NCBI GenBank assembly: GCA_037045045.1
Contig: JBAOHL010000002.1
Location: 372,001-436,000, forward strand
Direction of reading: 5' to 3'
Length of the DNA: 64,000 nt
Source: Phosphoribacter sp037045045
Lineage (GTDB): Bacteria > Actinomycetota > Actinomycetes > Actinomycetales > Dermatophilaceae
Part shown: one piece after another, positions 35,167-44,050 of the stretch
Position numbering within the stretch: position 1 is the first letter of the stretch
Layout: each line of letters begins with the position of its first letter
Position numbers and translations under genes: made by a program
Notes under the pieces: generated by a model
The model's input: the letters and a program-made list of their open reading frames with translations, nothing else
Databases searched by the model: none
What the model was told of the DNA's origin: nothing

Positions 35167-36261
35167 TCAGCCCGCCCCGCCGAGTTCGACGACCGAGCGC
35201 AGGACCTCGCCGCGGTGCATCTTGGCGAACGCCGCCTCGACGTCGTGCAGGCCGATGCGTTCGCTGACGAAGGCGTCGAGCGGGAACCGGCCCTGGCGGT
35301 AGAGGTCCACGAGCATGGGGAAGTCCCGGCTGGGCAGGCAGTCGCCGTACCAACTGGACTTCAACGCCCCGCCCCGGCCGAAGATCTCGATCATCGGCAG
35401 GGTGATCTGTTTGTCCGGGGTGGGCACGCCGACGAGCACGACCGTGCCGGCGAGGTCTCTGGCATAGAACGCCTGCTCGTACGTCTCGGGCCGACCGACC
35501 GCCTCGACGACGACGTCGGCCCCGTGCCCGCCGGTGAGCGAGCGGATGGCCTCGACGGGGTCCTCGGTGCTCGAGTCGACCGTGTGGGTGGCGCCGAAAT
35601 CCCGGGCCGCCTCCAGTTTGCGCGGGTCGACGTCGACGGCGATGATCGTCGTCGCTCCGACGGTCTTGGCCCCGGCGATGGCCGCGTTGCCCACTCCGCC
35701 GCACCCGATGACGGCGATAGAGTCGCCGCGGCGCACCCCTGCGGTGTTGACCGCGGCCCCGAAGCCGGCCATGACCCCGCATCCGAGCAACCCGACGGCA
35801 GCAGCGTCCGCGGCGGGCACCTTCGTGCACTGCCCGGCGGCGACGAGCGTCTTCTCGACAAAGGCGCCGATCCCCAAGGCCGGGCTGAGCACCGTACCGT
35901 CGACGAGGGTCATCTTCTGCGTCGCGTTGTGGGTGGCGAAGCAGTACCACGGCTTGCCCTTGAGGCAGGCCCGGCACTGCCCGCAGACCGCTCGCCAGTT
36001 GAGGATGACGAAGTCGCCGGGGCTGACCTCGCCGACTCCTGGCCCGACCGCCTCGACGACACCGGCCGCCTCGTGTCCGAGCAGGAACGGGAACTCGTCG
36101 TTGATCCCGCCCTCGCGATAGTGCAGGTCGGTGTGGCACACCCCGCAGGCCTGCACGGCGACGAGCGCCTCCCCGGGTCCGGGGTCGGGGACGACGATGT
36201 CGACGACCTCGACGGGCGCGCCCTTGCTTCGGGCGATGACACCCTTGACGGTCTGCGGCAT
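35167..36261 (-). CDS. mscR: S-(hydroxymethyl)mycothiol dehydrogenase
   Basis: 364-residue zinc-dependent class III alcohol dehydrogenase type. Catalytic zinc ligands in ACGVCHTDLHY and GHEAAGVV, structural zinc cysteines in CGQCRACLKGKPWYC, Rossmann motif IAVIGCGGVGNAAI. The sequence KPWYCFATHNATQKMTL is typical of the mycothiol-dependent group. It oxidises the formaldehyde-mycothiol adduct with NAD and can reduce S-nitrosomycothiol. GAGGAGG precedes the ATG. Confidence 0.93.
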   Translation of the reverse strand: MPQTVKGVIARSKGAPVEVVDIVVPDPGPGEALVAVQACGVCHTDLHYREGGINDEFPFLLGHEAAGVVEAVGPGVGEVSPGDFVILNWRAVCGQCRACLKGKPWYCFATHNATQKMTLVDGTVLSPALGIGAFVEKTLVAAGQCTKVPAADAAAVGLLGCGVMAGFGAAVNTAGVRRGDSIAVIGCGGVGNAAIAGAKTVGATTIIAVDVDPRKLEAARDFGATHTVDSSTEDPVEAIRSLTGGHGADVVVEAVGRPETYEQAFYARDLAGTVVLVGVPTPDKQITLPMIEIFGRGGALKSSWYGDCLPSRDFPMLVDLYRQGRFPLDAFVSERIGLHDVEAAFAKMHRGEVLRSVVELGGAG

Positions 36262-36527
36262 ACGTCCTCCTCGGACCTGTGGGAATGCGGCCCCGTTCCG
36301 GCGGGCGCGATCCCACGATAGGAGACAGTCGGGGGCAGCGGAGGAGAACGAAGGCACCCCGGCACCGGCGTGTTCTGGCCCGTAGTCGCCGGCTCCACGC
36401 CCGCGCCGGTGCCGATGGCCACATCCGGGGCGCCGGCCATGGCTACCATGGCGTTCACGCCGCCGATCGACGGCAGTCAACGCGCCCGATGGTGCTGTCC
36501 ACACGAAGTGGGGATCAGGGGGAGAGT

Positions 36528-37124
36528 ATGTACAGCTGGTTCTCTACCGTCGGCAACGCTCTGACGGTGGTCTCGGTCGTCCTGTTCGTCGTTTGCGCGA
36601 TTGCCGCGTACAAGAACCTCGGCCCCGGGCGAACGCTGGGCATGATCGGTTTCGGGCTGATGGCCCTCGCCGGCGCCGTCGGGTTGACCTCGACCTTCGC
36701 GATCTCGATCGGGATGCGCACCGACATCTACATGGTGATCTTCACCCTGGTCCACACGGCGAGTGTCGCCGGCCTGGCGCTCGTCCTCGCGGGACTGTTC
36801 CGAGCCGCCAAGGGTCGTTCAGCCGCCGCGTCGGCACTGACCGGGCCGGGATGGGCCGCCCCGCCGGCGAACCCCGCGCAATACACGACACCGGCCTGGC
36901 CACCCCCTCCTGGCGGCGGCCAGCCTCCGTACGGTGGGGCGTTCGCGCAGCCTGGCGTGCCGACCCCCCAATCCGGAGCGGGAGGGGCCCAACCCGGTCC
37001 GCTCGCGCAACCCGCACCGATGGCGCCCGAGGCCGCTCCGGTGGCACCGCCCCTTACGGGCACCCACCCAGGCCCCACGCCCTCCCCCGGCGAGGCCGGG
37101 CCACCGCCGTGGGCACGCCCCTGA
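36528..37124 (+). CDS. Small membrane protein with Pro/Ala-rich tail
   Basis: 198 residues. Three hydrophobic helices (about 8-28, 38-60, 70-92) followed by a 100-residue Pro/Ala/Gly/Gln-rich cytosolic tail that is probably disordered. I do not recognise a named family. GGGGGAGA precedes the ATG at 36528. The 266-bp spacer to the divergent mscR holds no other gene. Confidence 0.75.
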   Translation: MYSWFSTVGNALTVVSVVLFVVCAIAAYKNLGPGRTLGMIGFGLMALAGAVGLTSTFAISIGMRTDIYMVIFTLVHTASVAGLALVLAGLFRAAKGRSAAASALTGPGWAAPPANPAQYTTPAWPPPPGGGQPPYGGAFAQPGVPTPQSGAGGAQPGPLAQPAPMAPEAAPVAPPLTGTHPGPTPSPGEAGPPPWARP

Positions 37125-37187
37125 ACTCACCGGCACCGAGCCCGGCGGCTGTGCTCAGTCCCGGCAGCTCAGCCGCCGCTCCGGAGC

Positions 37188-37706
37188 TCATTCCACAGTG
37201 GTCCCGCCGGGGACGGCGACGCCCTCGGTCGTCGTGACCAACGCGGTAGCGATGGCGGCCAGGCCCTCGCCGCGTCCGGTGAGGCCCAGCCCGTCGCTCG
37301 TCGTGCCACTCACCGACACCGGGGCGCCACACGCGGCGGACATCGCCTGCTGGGCCGCTGCGCGGCGACTGGCGACCTTGGGCCGCACGCCGACCACTTG
37401 GACGGCGACGTTCCCGACCGTGAAGCCGGCGGCCACGACCAGTCTGGCCGCCTCGGCCAGCAGCGCGAGCCCGGACGCACCGGCATACTCGGGGCGGTCG
37501 ACCCCGAAGTGGGTACCGAGGTCGCCGATGCCGGCCGCGGAGAACAACGCGTCGCAGGCGGCATGGCAGGCGACGTCGCCGTCGGAGTGCCCGGCCAGGC
37601 CGGGTTCCCCCGGCCAGTACAGCCCGGCGACCCACAGCGGGCGCGGCGCGTCCTCGCCAGCGAAGGCGTGCACGTCGATGCCGATCCCGACCCGGGGTCC
37701 GTCCAT
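37188..37706 (-). CDS. ispF: 2-C-methyl-D-erythritol 2,4-cyclodiphosphate synthase
   Basis: 172 residues. IGIDVHAF with the metal-binding Asp and His, HSDGDVACHAACDALFSAAGIGDLG with the third ligand, and the C-terminal TTSDGLGLTGRGEG match IspF, step five of the non-mevalonate isoprenoid pathway. The ATG at 37706 matches family length; a GTG at 37724 would add six residues. The gene is 100 bp after the SDR gene, which separates it from ispD. Confidence 0.95.
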   Translation of the reverse strand: MDGPRVGIGIDVHAFAGEDAPRPLWVAGLYWPGEPGLAGHSDGDVACHAACDALFSAAGIGDLGTHFGVDRPEYAGASGLALLAEAARLVVAAGFTVGNVAVQVVGVRPKVASRRAAAQQAMSAACGAPVSVSGTTSDGLGLTGRGEGLAAIATALVTTTEGVAVPGGTTVE

Positions 37707-37805
37707 GGCGCCATGGTCTCGCACCTGGCCGACCCGGCCAACGTGGTGCCGCGTGTCACCACGGTAGGGGCCGGTCCGGTCCTGGGAGGACGGGCGGGGG
37801 CTCGT

Positions 37806-38576
37806 TCAGCCGTCGCGATGCTGCCAGTCGATCGGGCCGCGGTGCAGCCGGTATGCCGCGGCTTGGGCCACCGGTTTGACGACGAGCCGGTCGACGTTGA
37901 CGTGTTGGGGCAGACGCACGCAGAAGGAGATGCACTCGGCGACGTCCGCGGCGACGAGCGGCCGGTCGACGTCGGCATACACGGTGTCGGCCTGCCCCTG
38001 GTCGCCGTGGAATCGGGTGAGCGAGAACCCCTCGGTGTGCACCATCCCCGGATCCACCTCGATCACCCGGATGGGCTCGCCGACCAATTCCAGGCGCAGG
38101 GTCTCGGTGACCGCGCTCGCCGCATGCTTGGCCGCGGTGTACCCACCGCCGCCTTCGTAGACGACGAGCCCAGCGGTCGAGGAGACGACGACGATCGTTC
38201 CGCCCGTCGGGCTGCGCCGCAGCAGGGGCAGGAAGGCCTGGGTGACGTGCAGGACCCCGAGGACGTTGGACTCGTACATCGTGCGCCATTCGGCCGGGTC
38301 GCCGTTCTCGACGCGGTCCAGGCCGATCGCCCCGCCAGCGTTGTTGACGAGGACGTCACACTCCCCGATCTCGGTGACTGCGGCAGCGACCGACGCGGGG
38401 TCGGTGACGTCCATGACGACCGCTCGGGCCGCCGCCCCGAGGTCGGCGGCGACGGCCTGGAGCCGGTCGGCCCGGCGCCCGCAGACGACGACGTCGAGGC
38501 CGTCTCTGACCAAGGCCGCGGCGGTGGCGGCACCGATCCCCGACCCGCCTCCCGTGACGACGGCTACTGGGCTCAC
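37806..38576 (-). CDS. Short-chain dehydrogenase/reductase, YdfG-like
   Basis: 256 residues. NAD(P) motif TGGGSGIGAAT, NNAGGA, the catalytic Ser in SSTAG and Y-x3-K in YTAAKHA. The sequence DPGMVHTEGFSLTRFHGD resembles the 3-hydroxy acid/serine dehydrogenase (YdfG) group. Its GTG overlaps the ispD stop (GTGA), so it is translated together with ispD, yet it has no known role in isoprenoid synthesis. Confidence 0.9.
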   Translation of the reverse strand: MSPVAVVTGGGSGIGAATAAALVRDGLDVVVCGRRADRLQAVAADLGAAARAVVMDVTDPASVAAAVTEIGECDVLVNNAGGAIGLDRVENGDPAEWRTMYESNVLGVLHVTQAFLPLLRRSPTGGTIVVVSSTAGLVVYEGGGGYTAAKHAASAVTETLRLELVGEPIRVIEVDPGMVHTEGFSLTRFHGDQGQADTVYADVDRPLVAADVAECISFCVRLPQHVNVDRLVVKPVAQAAAYRLHRGPIDWQHRDG

Positions 38577-39328
38577 TCGGGCCTCCTGCGCTCGGCGGGC
38601 GGTACGCCGGTCAGCCTAGTGGCGCCCGATTCGCCGGGGGCCGCCGCAGTGCCGACCCACCGTTCGAGCTGGCCCAAGTCGGGTGCCGTCGTCACCTTGA
38701 GCGCACGCGGGTCCCCACGCACGACGTATGCCGGTCGGCCGAGTCGCTCGACGAGCCCGGCGTCGTCGCTAGCCAGCGAGCCGTGCTCGGCGTGAGCGGC
38801 GAGCAGCACCTCACGCAAGAAGCCTTGGGGCGTCTGGATGATCCGCAGGGCGTCGCGGTCCGGGGTCGCCAGCACTCGCCCGTCGGCGTCGACCGCCTTG
38901 ATCGTGTCGATCACCGGCAGGCCCGGAACGACCGCGGGATGGTCGGCGTCCACTGCTGCGGCGACCCGGTCGAACAGCTCGACCGGGGCCAAGGCCCGGG
39001 CGGCGTCGTGGACGAGGACCACCTCGGCCTGCTCCGGAAGCTCCCGGAGCGCGGCCAGCACGCTGTCGCCGCGGTGTGCCCCGCCAGGCACGACGGTCAG
39101 GGCGACCCCCGCGGCACGGCACGAGGCCTCGACTGCGGTCCGCACCTGGCCCACGTGGGTGGGTGGGGCAGCGACGACGACCCAGCCGACGTCGCGAGCG
39201 CGTAGGGCAGCCGACACGGCATACCCGACCAGCGGGCGCCCAGCGACCTCGACGAGGGCCTTGGGCAGTTCGGCGCGCAGCCGCGTACCGGCACCGGCAG
39301 CGACGATGACGACGCCGACTCGACTCAC
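38573..39328 (-). CDS. ispD: 2-C-methyl-D-erythritol 4-phosphate cytidylyltransferase
   Basis: 251 residues. Nucleotide-binding start VVIVAAGAGTRLRAELPKAL, then LVHDAARAL, TIKAVDADGRV and QTPQGF, the signature order of IspD. Makes CDP-methylerythritol in the non-mevalonate pathway. Begins 22 bp after carD on the same strand, a conserved actinobacterial linkage. GTG start. Confidence 0.95.
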   Translation of the reverse strand: MSRVGVVIVAAGAGTRLRAELPKALVEVAGRPLVGYAVSAALRARDVGWVVVAAPPTHVGQVRTAVEASCRAAGVALTVVPGGAHRGDSVLAALRELPEQAEVVLVHDAARALAPVELFDRVAAAVDADHPAVVPGLPVIDTIKAVDADGRVLATPDRDALRIIQTPQGFLREVLLAAHAEHGSLASDDAGLVERLGRPAYVVRGDPRALKVTTAPDLGQLERWVGTAAAPGESGATRLTGVPPAERRRPE

Positions 39329-39350
39329 GGGAGCCGACCGGCGGCGCGGC

Positions 39351-39833
39351 TCAGGACGCGAGGACCTCGTCGAGGATCGATTCGGCCTTCTCCTCGTTGG
39401 TCTTCTCGGCCAGGGCCAGCTCCGAGACGAGGATCTGACGAGCCTTGGCGAGCATTCGCTTCTCACCGGCGGACAGGCCGCGGTCCTTGTCCCGACGCCA
39501 CAGGTCGCGCACGACCTCGGCGACCTTGATGACATCGCCCGAGGCAAGCTTCTCGAGGTTGGCCTTGTAGCGACGGGACCAGTTGGTCGGCTCCTCGGTG
39601 TGGGGCGCGCGGAGCACCTCGAACACCCGGTCCAGACCTTCTTGGCCGACGACATCGCGGACGCCGACGAGATCGCAATTCTCCGCGGGGACTTCGATGG
39701 TCAGATCACCCTGGGCGACCTTGAGCTTGAGGTAGAGCTTGTCCACTCCCTTGATCGTGCGGGTGTTGATTTCTTCGATCAGTGCCGCACCGTGGTGTGG
39801 GTACACGACCGTCTCGCCGACCTTGAAGACCAT
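39351..39833 (-). CDS. carD: CarD-family transcription regulator
   Basis: 160 residues, the usual mycobacterial-type length. N-terminal RNA-polymerase-interacting domain (FKVGETVVYPHHGAALI) and helical C-terminal DNA-binding domain with NWSRRYKANLEKL, including the Trp that wedges at the -10 edge. Stabilises open complexes at rRNA and other promoters. AAAGGGG is 8 bases before the ATG. First gene of the ispD transcript. Confidence 0.97.
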   Translation of the reverse strand: MVFKVGETVVYPHHGAALIEEINTRTIKGVDKLYLKLKVAQGDLTIEVPAENCDLVGVRDVVGQEGLDRVFEVLRAPHTEEPTNWSRRYKANLEKLASGDVIKVAEVVRDLWRRDKDRGLSAGEKRMLAKARQILVSELALAEKTNEEKAESILDEVLAS

Positions 39834-39987
39834 ATGCTGTTAACCCCTTTCGCGACGTTAAGAATAGCACGTGACGGTGACCACCCGCGAGCCCGAGCCA
39901 TCCGTTTGCGCAGGTCAGAGGCATAGTCCGGGTGACCCGGGGGGCGAAACGGGTCTTGACAGATCGCCTCGGGGGTGCTGCGCCATC

Positions 39988-40013
39988 GGGCATGTGACGT
40001 GGGTCACGTGCCC
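39988..40013. promoter_or_regulatory. CRP/GlxR-like palindrome
   Basis: GGGCATGTGAC-N4-GTCACGTGCCC, an 11-bp inverted repeat with one mismatch. Its core TGTGA-N6-TCACG is one base off the CRP/GlxR consensus TGTGA-N6-TCACA. It lies 69 bp before the lipoprotein gene and 155 bp before carD on the other strand. A TTGACA box is at 39956. Confidence 0.5.
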
Positions 40014-40081
40014 TGGCGCGGCGGCGGCGCACCGGTGGCCCCCCCGTGGACGTCGTGGGGTGTGCCGCTAGGCTGGCGGCC

Positions 40082-40564
40082 GTGAAGCGACTGCATTCGG
40101 CCGTGGCCGCCGTCGGAGCCGTGGGAGCCTCTGTCGCCCTGTCGGCGTGCTCGTTCTTCTCCCCCGTCCAGACGGAGACGCCCTACAACGCCACGGACGG
40201 AGTGCCCGCCACCAGCGGGGCTGTCGCCGCACGCAACCTCATCGTCGTGTCCGAAACCGCCGGCGGCCCCGGCACGCTGACCGGGTCGCTGCTGAACACC
40301 ACCGACGACGCCTCGAAGTTCGGCTTCCTCACGCGCGCAGAGGCCGAGGCCGGCACGACCGCGACGATGGTGGCCCTTCCCGGCCGGGCCCAGCTCCAGG
40401 TCAAGGGCGTCACGTTCGCCAGCGTGCCGAACCCGCCCGGTGCCCTCACCGACATCTACCTCGTGACCCCGAGCGGGCGCACGCTGGTCAGCGTCCCGGT
40501 GCTGCTGCCCGAGGGGCCCTACGCCACCCTCAAGCCCGCGGCGACGGGAACCCCGAAGCCGTAG
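40082..40564 (+). CDS. Secreted lipoprotein, unknown function
   Basis: 160 residues. Signal peptide with lipobox LSAC at about residue 20, then a beta-rich domain of about 110 residues and a short Pro/Thr tail. It resembles the small copper-chaperone-like or DUF461-type lipoproteins in layout (beta strands around LITGSL-like repeats), but I see no metal-binding Met/His motif, so no function is claimed. GTG start. Confidence 0.75.
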   Translation: MKRLHSAVAAVGAVGASVALSACSFFSPVQTETPYNATDGVPATSGAVAARNLIVVSETAGGPGTLTGSLLNTTDDASKFGFLTRAEAEAGTTATMVALPGRAQLQVKGVTFASVPNPPGALTDIYLVTPSGRTLVSVPVLLPEGPYATLKPAATGTPKP

Positions 40565-40591
40565 CGCCCGGCCACTCGGGTGGCCCGATCG

Positions 40592-40648
40592 TCGCGAGTG
40601 GCCGGTGGCCTCGCGAGTGGCCCGTCGACTCGCAAGTGGCCCGTGGCC
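40592..40648. repeat. 3 x 19-bp imperfect repeats between convergent genes
   Basis: Three adjacent 19-bp units beginning TCGCGAGTGGCC, TCGCGAGTGGCC and TCGCAAGTGGCC fill the 89-bp gap between the lipoprotein and response-regulator stops. Short dyads (GGCCAC/GTGGCC) within them may act in termination. Confidence 0.65.
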
Positions 40649-40653
40649 TCGGC

Positions 40654-41334
40654 TCACACCTCGAACTTGTAGCCCAGGCCGCGCACCGTGAGGATATGCG
40701 TCGGGCTCGCCGGATCGGCCTCGACCTTGCCCCGTAACCGTTTGATGTGGACGTCGAGCGTCTTCGTGTCCCCCACGTAGTCGCTGCCCCAGACCCGGTC
40801 GATGAGTTGCCCGCGGGTCAGCACCCGCCCGGGATTGCGCAGCAACATCTCCAGCAACTCGAACTCCTTGAGCGGGAACGCCGTCGGTTCGCCGTTGACG
40901 GTGACGGTATGCCGTTCGACGTCCATGCTCACCGGGCCGGCCGCCAGGGTGGCCGGTGTCGGCTCCTCGGGTTCGCTCTGCCGGCGCAACACGGCCTTGA
41001 TCCGGGCGAGGAGCTCGCGCGCCGAATACGGCTTCGTGACGTAGTCGTCGGCGCCGATCTCCAGGCCGACGACCTTGTCGATCTCACTGTCCTTGGCGGT
41101 GAGCATGACGACGGGGACGTTCGAACGCTGCCGCAGGGCGCGGCATACCTCGACGCCCGAGAGTCCCGGGAGCATGAGGTCCAGCAGCACGAGGTCGGCC
41201 CCATTGGCCTCGAACTCGGCGAGCCCGTCGGGCCCGGTCGCCGCGACCGCGACGTCGTAGCCCTCCTTGCGCAGCAGGTAGGACAACGGATCGGAGAAGG
41301 ACTCCTCGTCCTCGACGATGAGAATGCGGCTCAT
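40654..41334 (-). CDS. regX3: RegX3-type response regulator
   Basis: 226 residues, OmpR/PhoB family. Receiver with ILIVEDEESF acidic pocket, phosphorylated Asp in LVLLDLMLPG, and VMLTAKDS / YVTKPYSARELLARI; winged-helix DNA-binding domain ending HILTVRGLGYKFEV. Partner of the kinase encoded upstream (ATGA overlap). In mycobacteria SenX3-RegX3 responds to phosphate starvation; the same role is inferred. Confidence 0.93.
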   Translation of the reverse strand: MSRILIVEDEESFSDPLSYLLRKEGYDVAVAATGPDGLAEFEANGADLVLLDLMLPGLSGVEVCRALRQRSNVPVVMLTAKDSEIDKVVGLEIGADDYVTKPYSARELLARIKAVLRRQSEPEEPTPATLAAGPVSMDVERHTVTVNGEPTAFPLKEFELLEMLLRNPGRVLTRGQLIDRVWGSDYVGDTKTLDVHIKRLRGKVEADPASPTHILTVRGLGYKFEV

Positions 41335-42542
41335 GGGCTGGTGGCCTCCGTGAGGGTATGGGACCTGAGGTCTGCCGAACCCGTCCACGCGCCGGCCTGC
41401 CCCGGCGTGGGCGCCGAAGAGGGCACGCCGACGGCGGGGCCGTAGGACGGTGCCGGCAGGCGGATGGTGAACGTCGAACCGACTCCGACCTCGCTGCGGA
41501 CGCTCACGTCGCCGCCATGGTTGACGCACACGTGCTTGACGATTGACAGCCCGAGCCCGGTCCCGCCGGTCGCCCGAGACCGGGCCGCGTCGACTCGGTA
41601 GAACCGTTCGAACACTCGACCGAGCTCGGCGGCGGGAATGCCCGTGCCCTGGTCCGTGACGATGATCTCGCGGGCCCCGTCGGGGGCGATGAGGGCGTGG
41701 ACGGCGACCCGCGTGCCGGTAGCCGAGTAGGCCACCGCGTTGACGACGAGGTTGCGCACCGCGGTGACGAGCAGGCCGGCGTCGCCCCACACCCAGCATC
41801 CCGGGTCGCAGGCGACGACGATCTCGATGTCGCGCTCCTCCGCCGTGACCCGCACATCGTCGACGGCCTGCGCCACGACGTCGGCGAGATCGACGCTGGC
41901 CGGGTCGGCCAGGCTGTCCTCGGACTGCAGCCGGGACAGTTCGACGATGTCGCTGACCAGCTGGTCCAGACGGCGAGCCTCCTTGCGCATCCGCTTGGCG
42001 AACCGGGCCACCGCCTCCGGGTCGTCCCGGGCGCCGCGCACCGCCTCGGCGAGCAGGAGCAAACCGCCCACCGGTGTCTTCAGCTCGTGGCTGACGTTGG
42101 CGAGGAAGTCCCGACGCACCTCTTCGACGAGGTGAGCGTGCGAGCGGTCTTCGACGAGCAACACGGTATGCCGCTCGCCGAGTCGGGCGGCCCGCGCGTC
42201 GACGATCCGGTTGGCTCCCGACCCGGCACGCCGAGAGAGGGCCATCTGTTCTTCGACGACGTGACCGTGGCGGGCCCGACGAGCCAACTCGAGCAGGGGA
42301 GTCTGGGTCACGGTCCTCCCGCGCACCAGGCCGTGCGAGACGGCCGTGGGTGAGCAGGCAACGACCGACTGTCGGTCGTCGAGGACGATTCCGCTGGCGG
42401 AGAGGACCCCGAGTAGGTCGACGACCCCATCCGGCAGGTCCGCGGCCCGCCGTTGCTCCCGGGTGGTGGCCCGGCGAGCGGAGAGGACGCCCGCGACGGC
42501 CCCGCCGAGGGCGAGGCCGACGATGAGGGCGACCCACTCCAC
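41331..42542 (-). CDS. senX3: SenX3-type sensor histidine kinase
   Basis: 403 residues. One N-terminal membrane helix, a PAS-like segment, then the H-box FLANVSHELKTPVGGL, N-box NLVVNAVAYS, G1 DQGTGIP and G2 GGTGLGLSIVK. Start is the GTG directly before the membrane helix (VEWVALIVG). Phosphorylates RegX3. The mshA-ybjN-gpmA-senX3-regX3 order is the same as in mycobacteria. Confidence 0.93.
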   Translation of the reverse strand: MEWVALIVGLALGGAVAGVLSARRATTREQRRAADLPDGVVDLLGVLSASGIVLDDRQSVVACSPTAVSHGLVRGRTVTQTPLLELARRARHGHVVEEQMALSRRAGSGANRIVDARAARLGERHTVLLVEDRSHAHLVEEVRRDFLANVSHELKTPVGGLLLLAEAVRGARDDPEAVARFAKRMRKEARRLDQLVSDIVELSRLQSEDSLADPASVDLADVVAQAVDDVRVTAEERDIEIVVACDPGCWVWGDAGLLVTAVRNLVVNAVAYSATGTRVAVHALIAPDGAREIIVTDQGTGIPAAELGRVFERFYRVDAARSRATGGTGLGLSIVKHVCVNHGGDVSVRSEVGVGSTFTIRLPAPSYGPAVGVPSSAPTPGQAGAWTGSADLRSHTLTEATSP

Positions 42543-42720
42543 GAACCCAAGGCTACGGGGAGGAGACCGGCGCGGGTGACCGGCGGGGTCCGGGCACCGG
42601 AAGTTCACCTGCGGGCGGCAGGCTGTTCACCCCCCGGCGCGCGTGCCAGGCTCGGCGCAGCACGCTGCCGGCACGGGGCGGGACCGACGTCGAAGCTGCG
42701 CCGCGGCAGTCCGACGGGGG

Positions 42721-43455
42721 TCAGCGCCCCTGGTTGGCGACGGCGGCGGCCGCTTCGGCCGCGGCGACCGGGTCGAGGTACTCCCCCGGCGTGGTCGGCA
42801 TGAAGTCCTCGCCGATCTCGTACACCAGCGGCTGGCCCGTCGGGATGTTCAACTCGGCGATGTCCGCGTCGCTGATCTTGTCCAGATGCTTGACCAGGGC
42901 GCGCAGGCTGTTGCCGTGTGCCGTGACGAGCACGGTCTTGCCGGCGGCGAGGTCGGGACAGATGTCGCTCTCCCAGTACGGCAGGAACCGGGCGATTACG
43001 TCCTTGAGGCATTCCGTGCGCGGGACCTCCATGCCGGCGTACCGGGGGTCGTTGGTCTGCGCGTACTCGTTGTCGAGATCGATCGGCGGCGGTGGGGTGT
43101 CGAACGAGCGGCGCCAGAGCATGAACTGCTCGTCGCCGTACTTGGCCCGGGTGGCCGCCTTGTCCAACCCTTGCAGCGCGCCGTAGTGGCGCTCGTTGAG
43201 CCGCCAGTTGCGCTTGACCGGGATCCAGTGCCGGTCGCAGGCGTCGAGGGCGAGGTTGGCCGTGGTGATCGCTCGGCGCAGCACCGAGGTGTGGACGATG
43301 TCGGGCAGCACGCCCTTGTCCTTCAGGAGCTGCCCGCCGTGGACCGCTTCGCCACGGCCTTGGTCGTTCAGGTCGACGTCGACCCAGCCGGTGAAGAGGT
43401 TCTTGGCGTTCCACTCCGAGTGTCCGTGACGCAGCAGGATGAGCGTGTATGCCAT
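42721..43455 (-). CDS. gpmA: 2,3-bisphosphoglycerate-dependent phosphoglycerate mutase
   Basis: 244 residues. LILLRHGHSEWN contains the phospho-accepting His, RRAITTANLAL and RLNERHYGALQGL follow, and VTAHGNSLRALVKHL carries the second His. Interconverts 3- and 2-phosphoglycerate in glycolysis. It follows ybjN by 10 bp. The 178-bp gap to senX3 downstream holds nothing that I recognise. Confidence 0.96.
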   Translation of the reverse strand: MAYTLILLRHGHSEWNAKNLFTGWVDVDLNDQGRGEAVHGGQLLKDKGVLPDIVHTSVLRRAITTANLALDACDRHWIPVKRNWRLNERHYGALQGLDKAATRAKYGDEQFMLWRRSFDTPPPPIDLDNEYAQTNDPRYAGMEVPRTECLKDVIARFLPYWESDICPDLAAGKTVLVTAHGNSLRALVKHLDKISDADIAELNIPTGQPLVYEIGEDFMPTTPGEYLDPVAAAEAAAAVANQGR

Positions 43456-43465
43456 GTCGGCCAGC

Positions 43466-44050
43466 CTATTCCTGGGGCGGCACCCCCTCCACGTCGGCTC
43501 CGTCACCGCCCTGGGGCTCGGCCGCGGCGCCGTGAGTGAGCTCGGCGCCCTCGAGCAAGGACCGGAACGCCTCGAGGTTGGCCAGCGACTCGCCCCGCTC
43601 GACCCGCCAGGCCCATTCCCTCTTCATCGATTCGAGGAATCCGAGCGCGAGGAGTTCGTTGAACGGCTCGTCGGCGGCGGTCAGCACCGCCCCCATGAGG
43701 CGGTCGAGGTAGTCGGCGTCGATGGCCCGCGTCGGCACGTCCCCCGTGACGTAGACGTCTCCGCTGGAGTCCACGGCATACCCGAGCATGGGCAGGCGCA
43801 GGTTGCGCCGTAGGAGGAACCGGTAGCAAGCCAGGTGGTTCTCGTCGGGGTTGCGCACGACGAACGCCGAGACGGAGGTCATGGGATCGCGCACGAGAAG
43901 CGAGGCGACGACCCGCAGCTTGCGCTCCCCGGGCAGCGTGACGACGTACTCGCCGGCCCGGCCGCCCAACTCCCACGGGATCGCAGCCTCGGCGAGGTAT
44001 GCCGTGAGCGCTTCCTCCGCGCGGGCGGTCACGTCGGTCCCGCGCGTCAC
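43466..44050 (-). CDS. YbjN-domain protein
   Basis: 194 residues. Compact alpha/beta YbjN domain (FVVRNPDENHLACYRFLLRRNLRLPMLGYAV) resembling type III secretion chaperones, with an acidic C-terminal tail. Role in bacteria unclear; it is consistently beside mshA in actinobacteria. GTG overlapping the mshA stop (GTGA). Confidence 0.88.
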   Translation of the reverse strand: MTRGTDVTARAEEALTAYLAEAAIPWELGGRAGEYVVTLPGERKLRVVASLLVRDPMTSVSAFVVRNPDENHLACYRFLLRRNLRLPMLGYAVDSSGDVYVTGDVPTRAIDADYLDRLMGAVLTAADEPFNELLALGFLESMKREWAWRVERGESLANLEAFRSLLEGAELTHGAAAEPQGGDGADVEGVPPQE

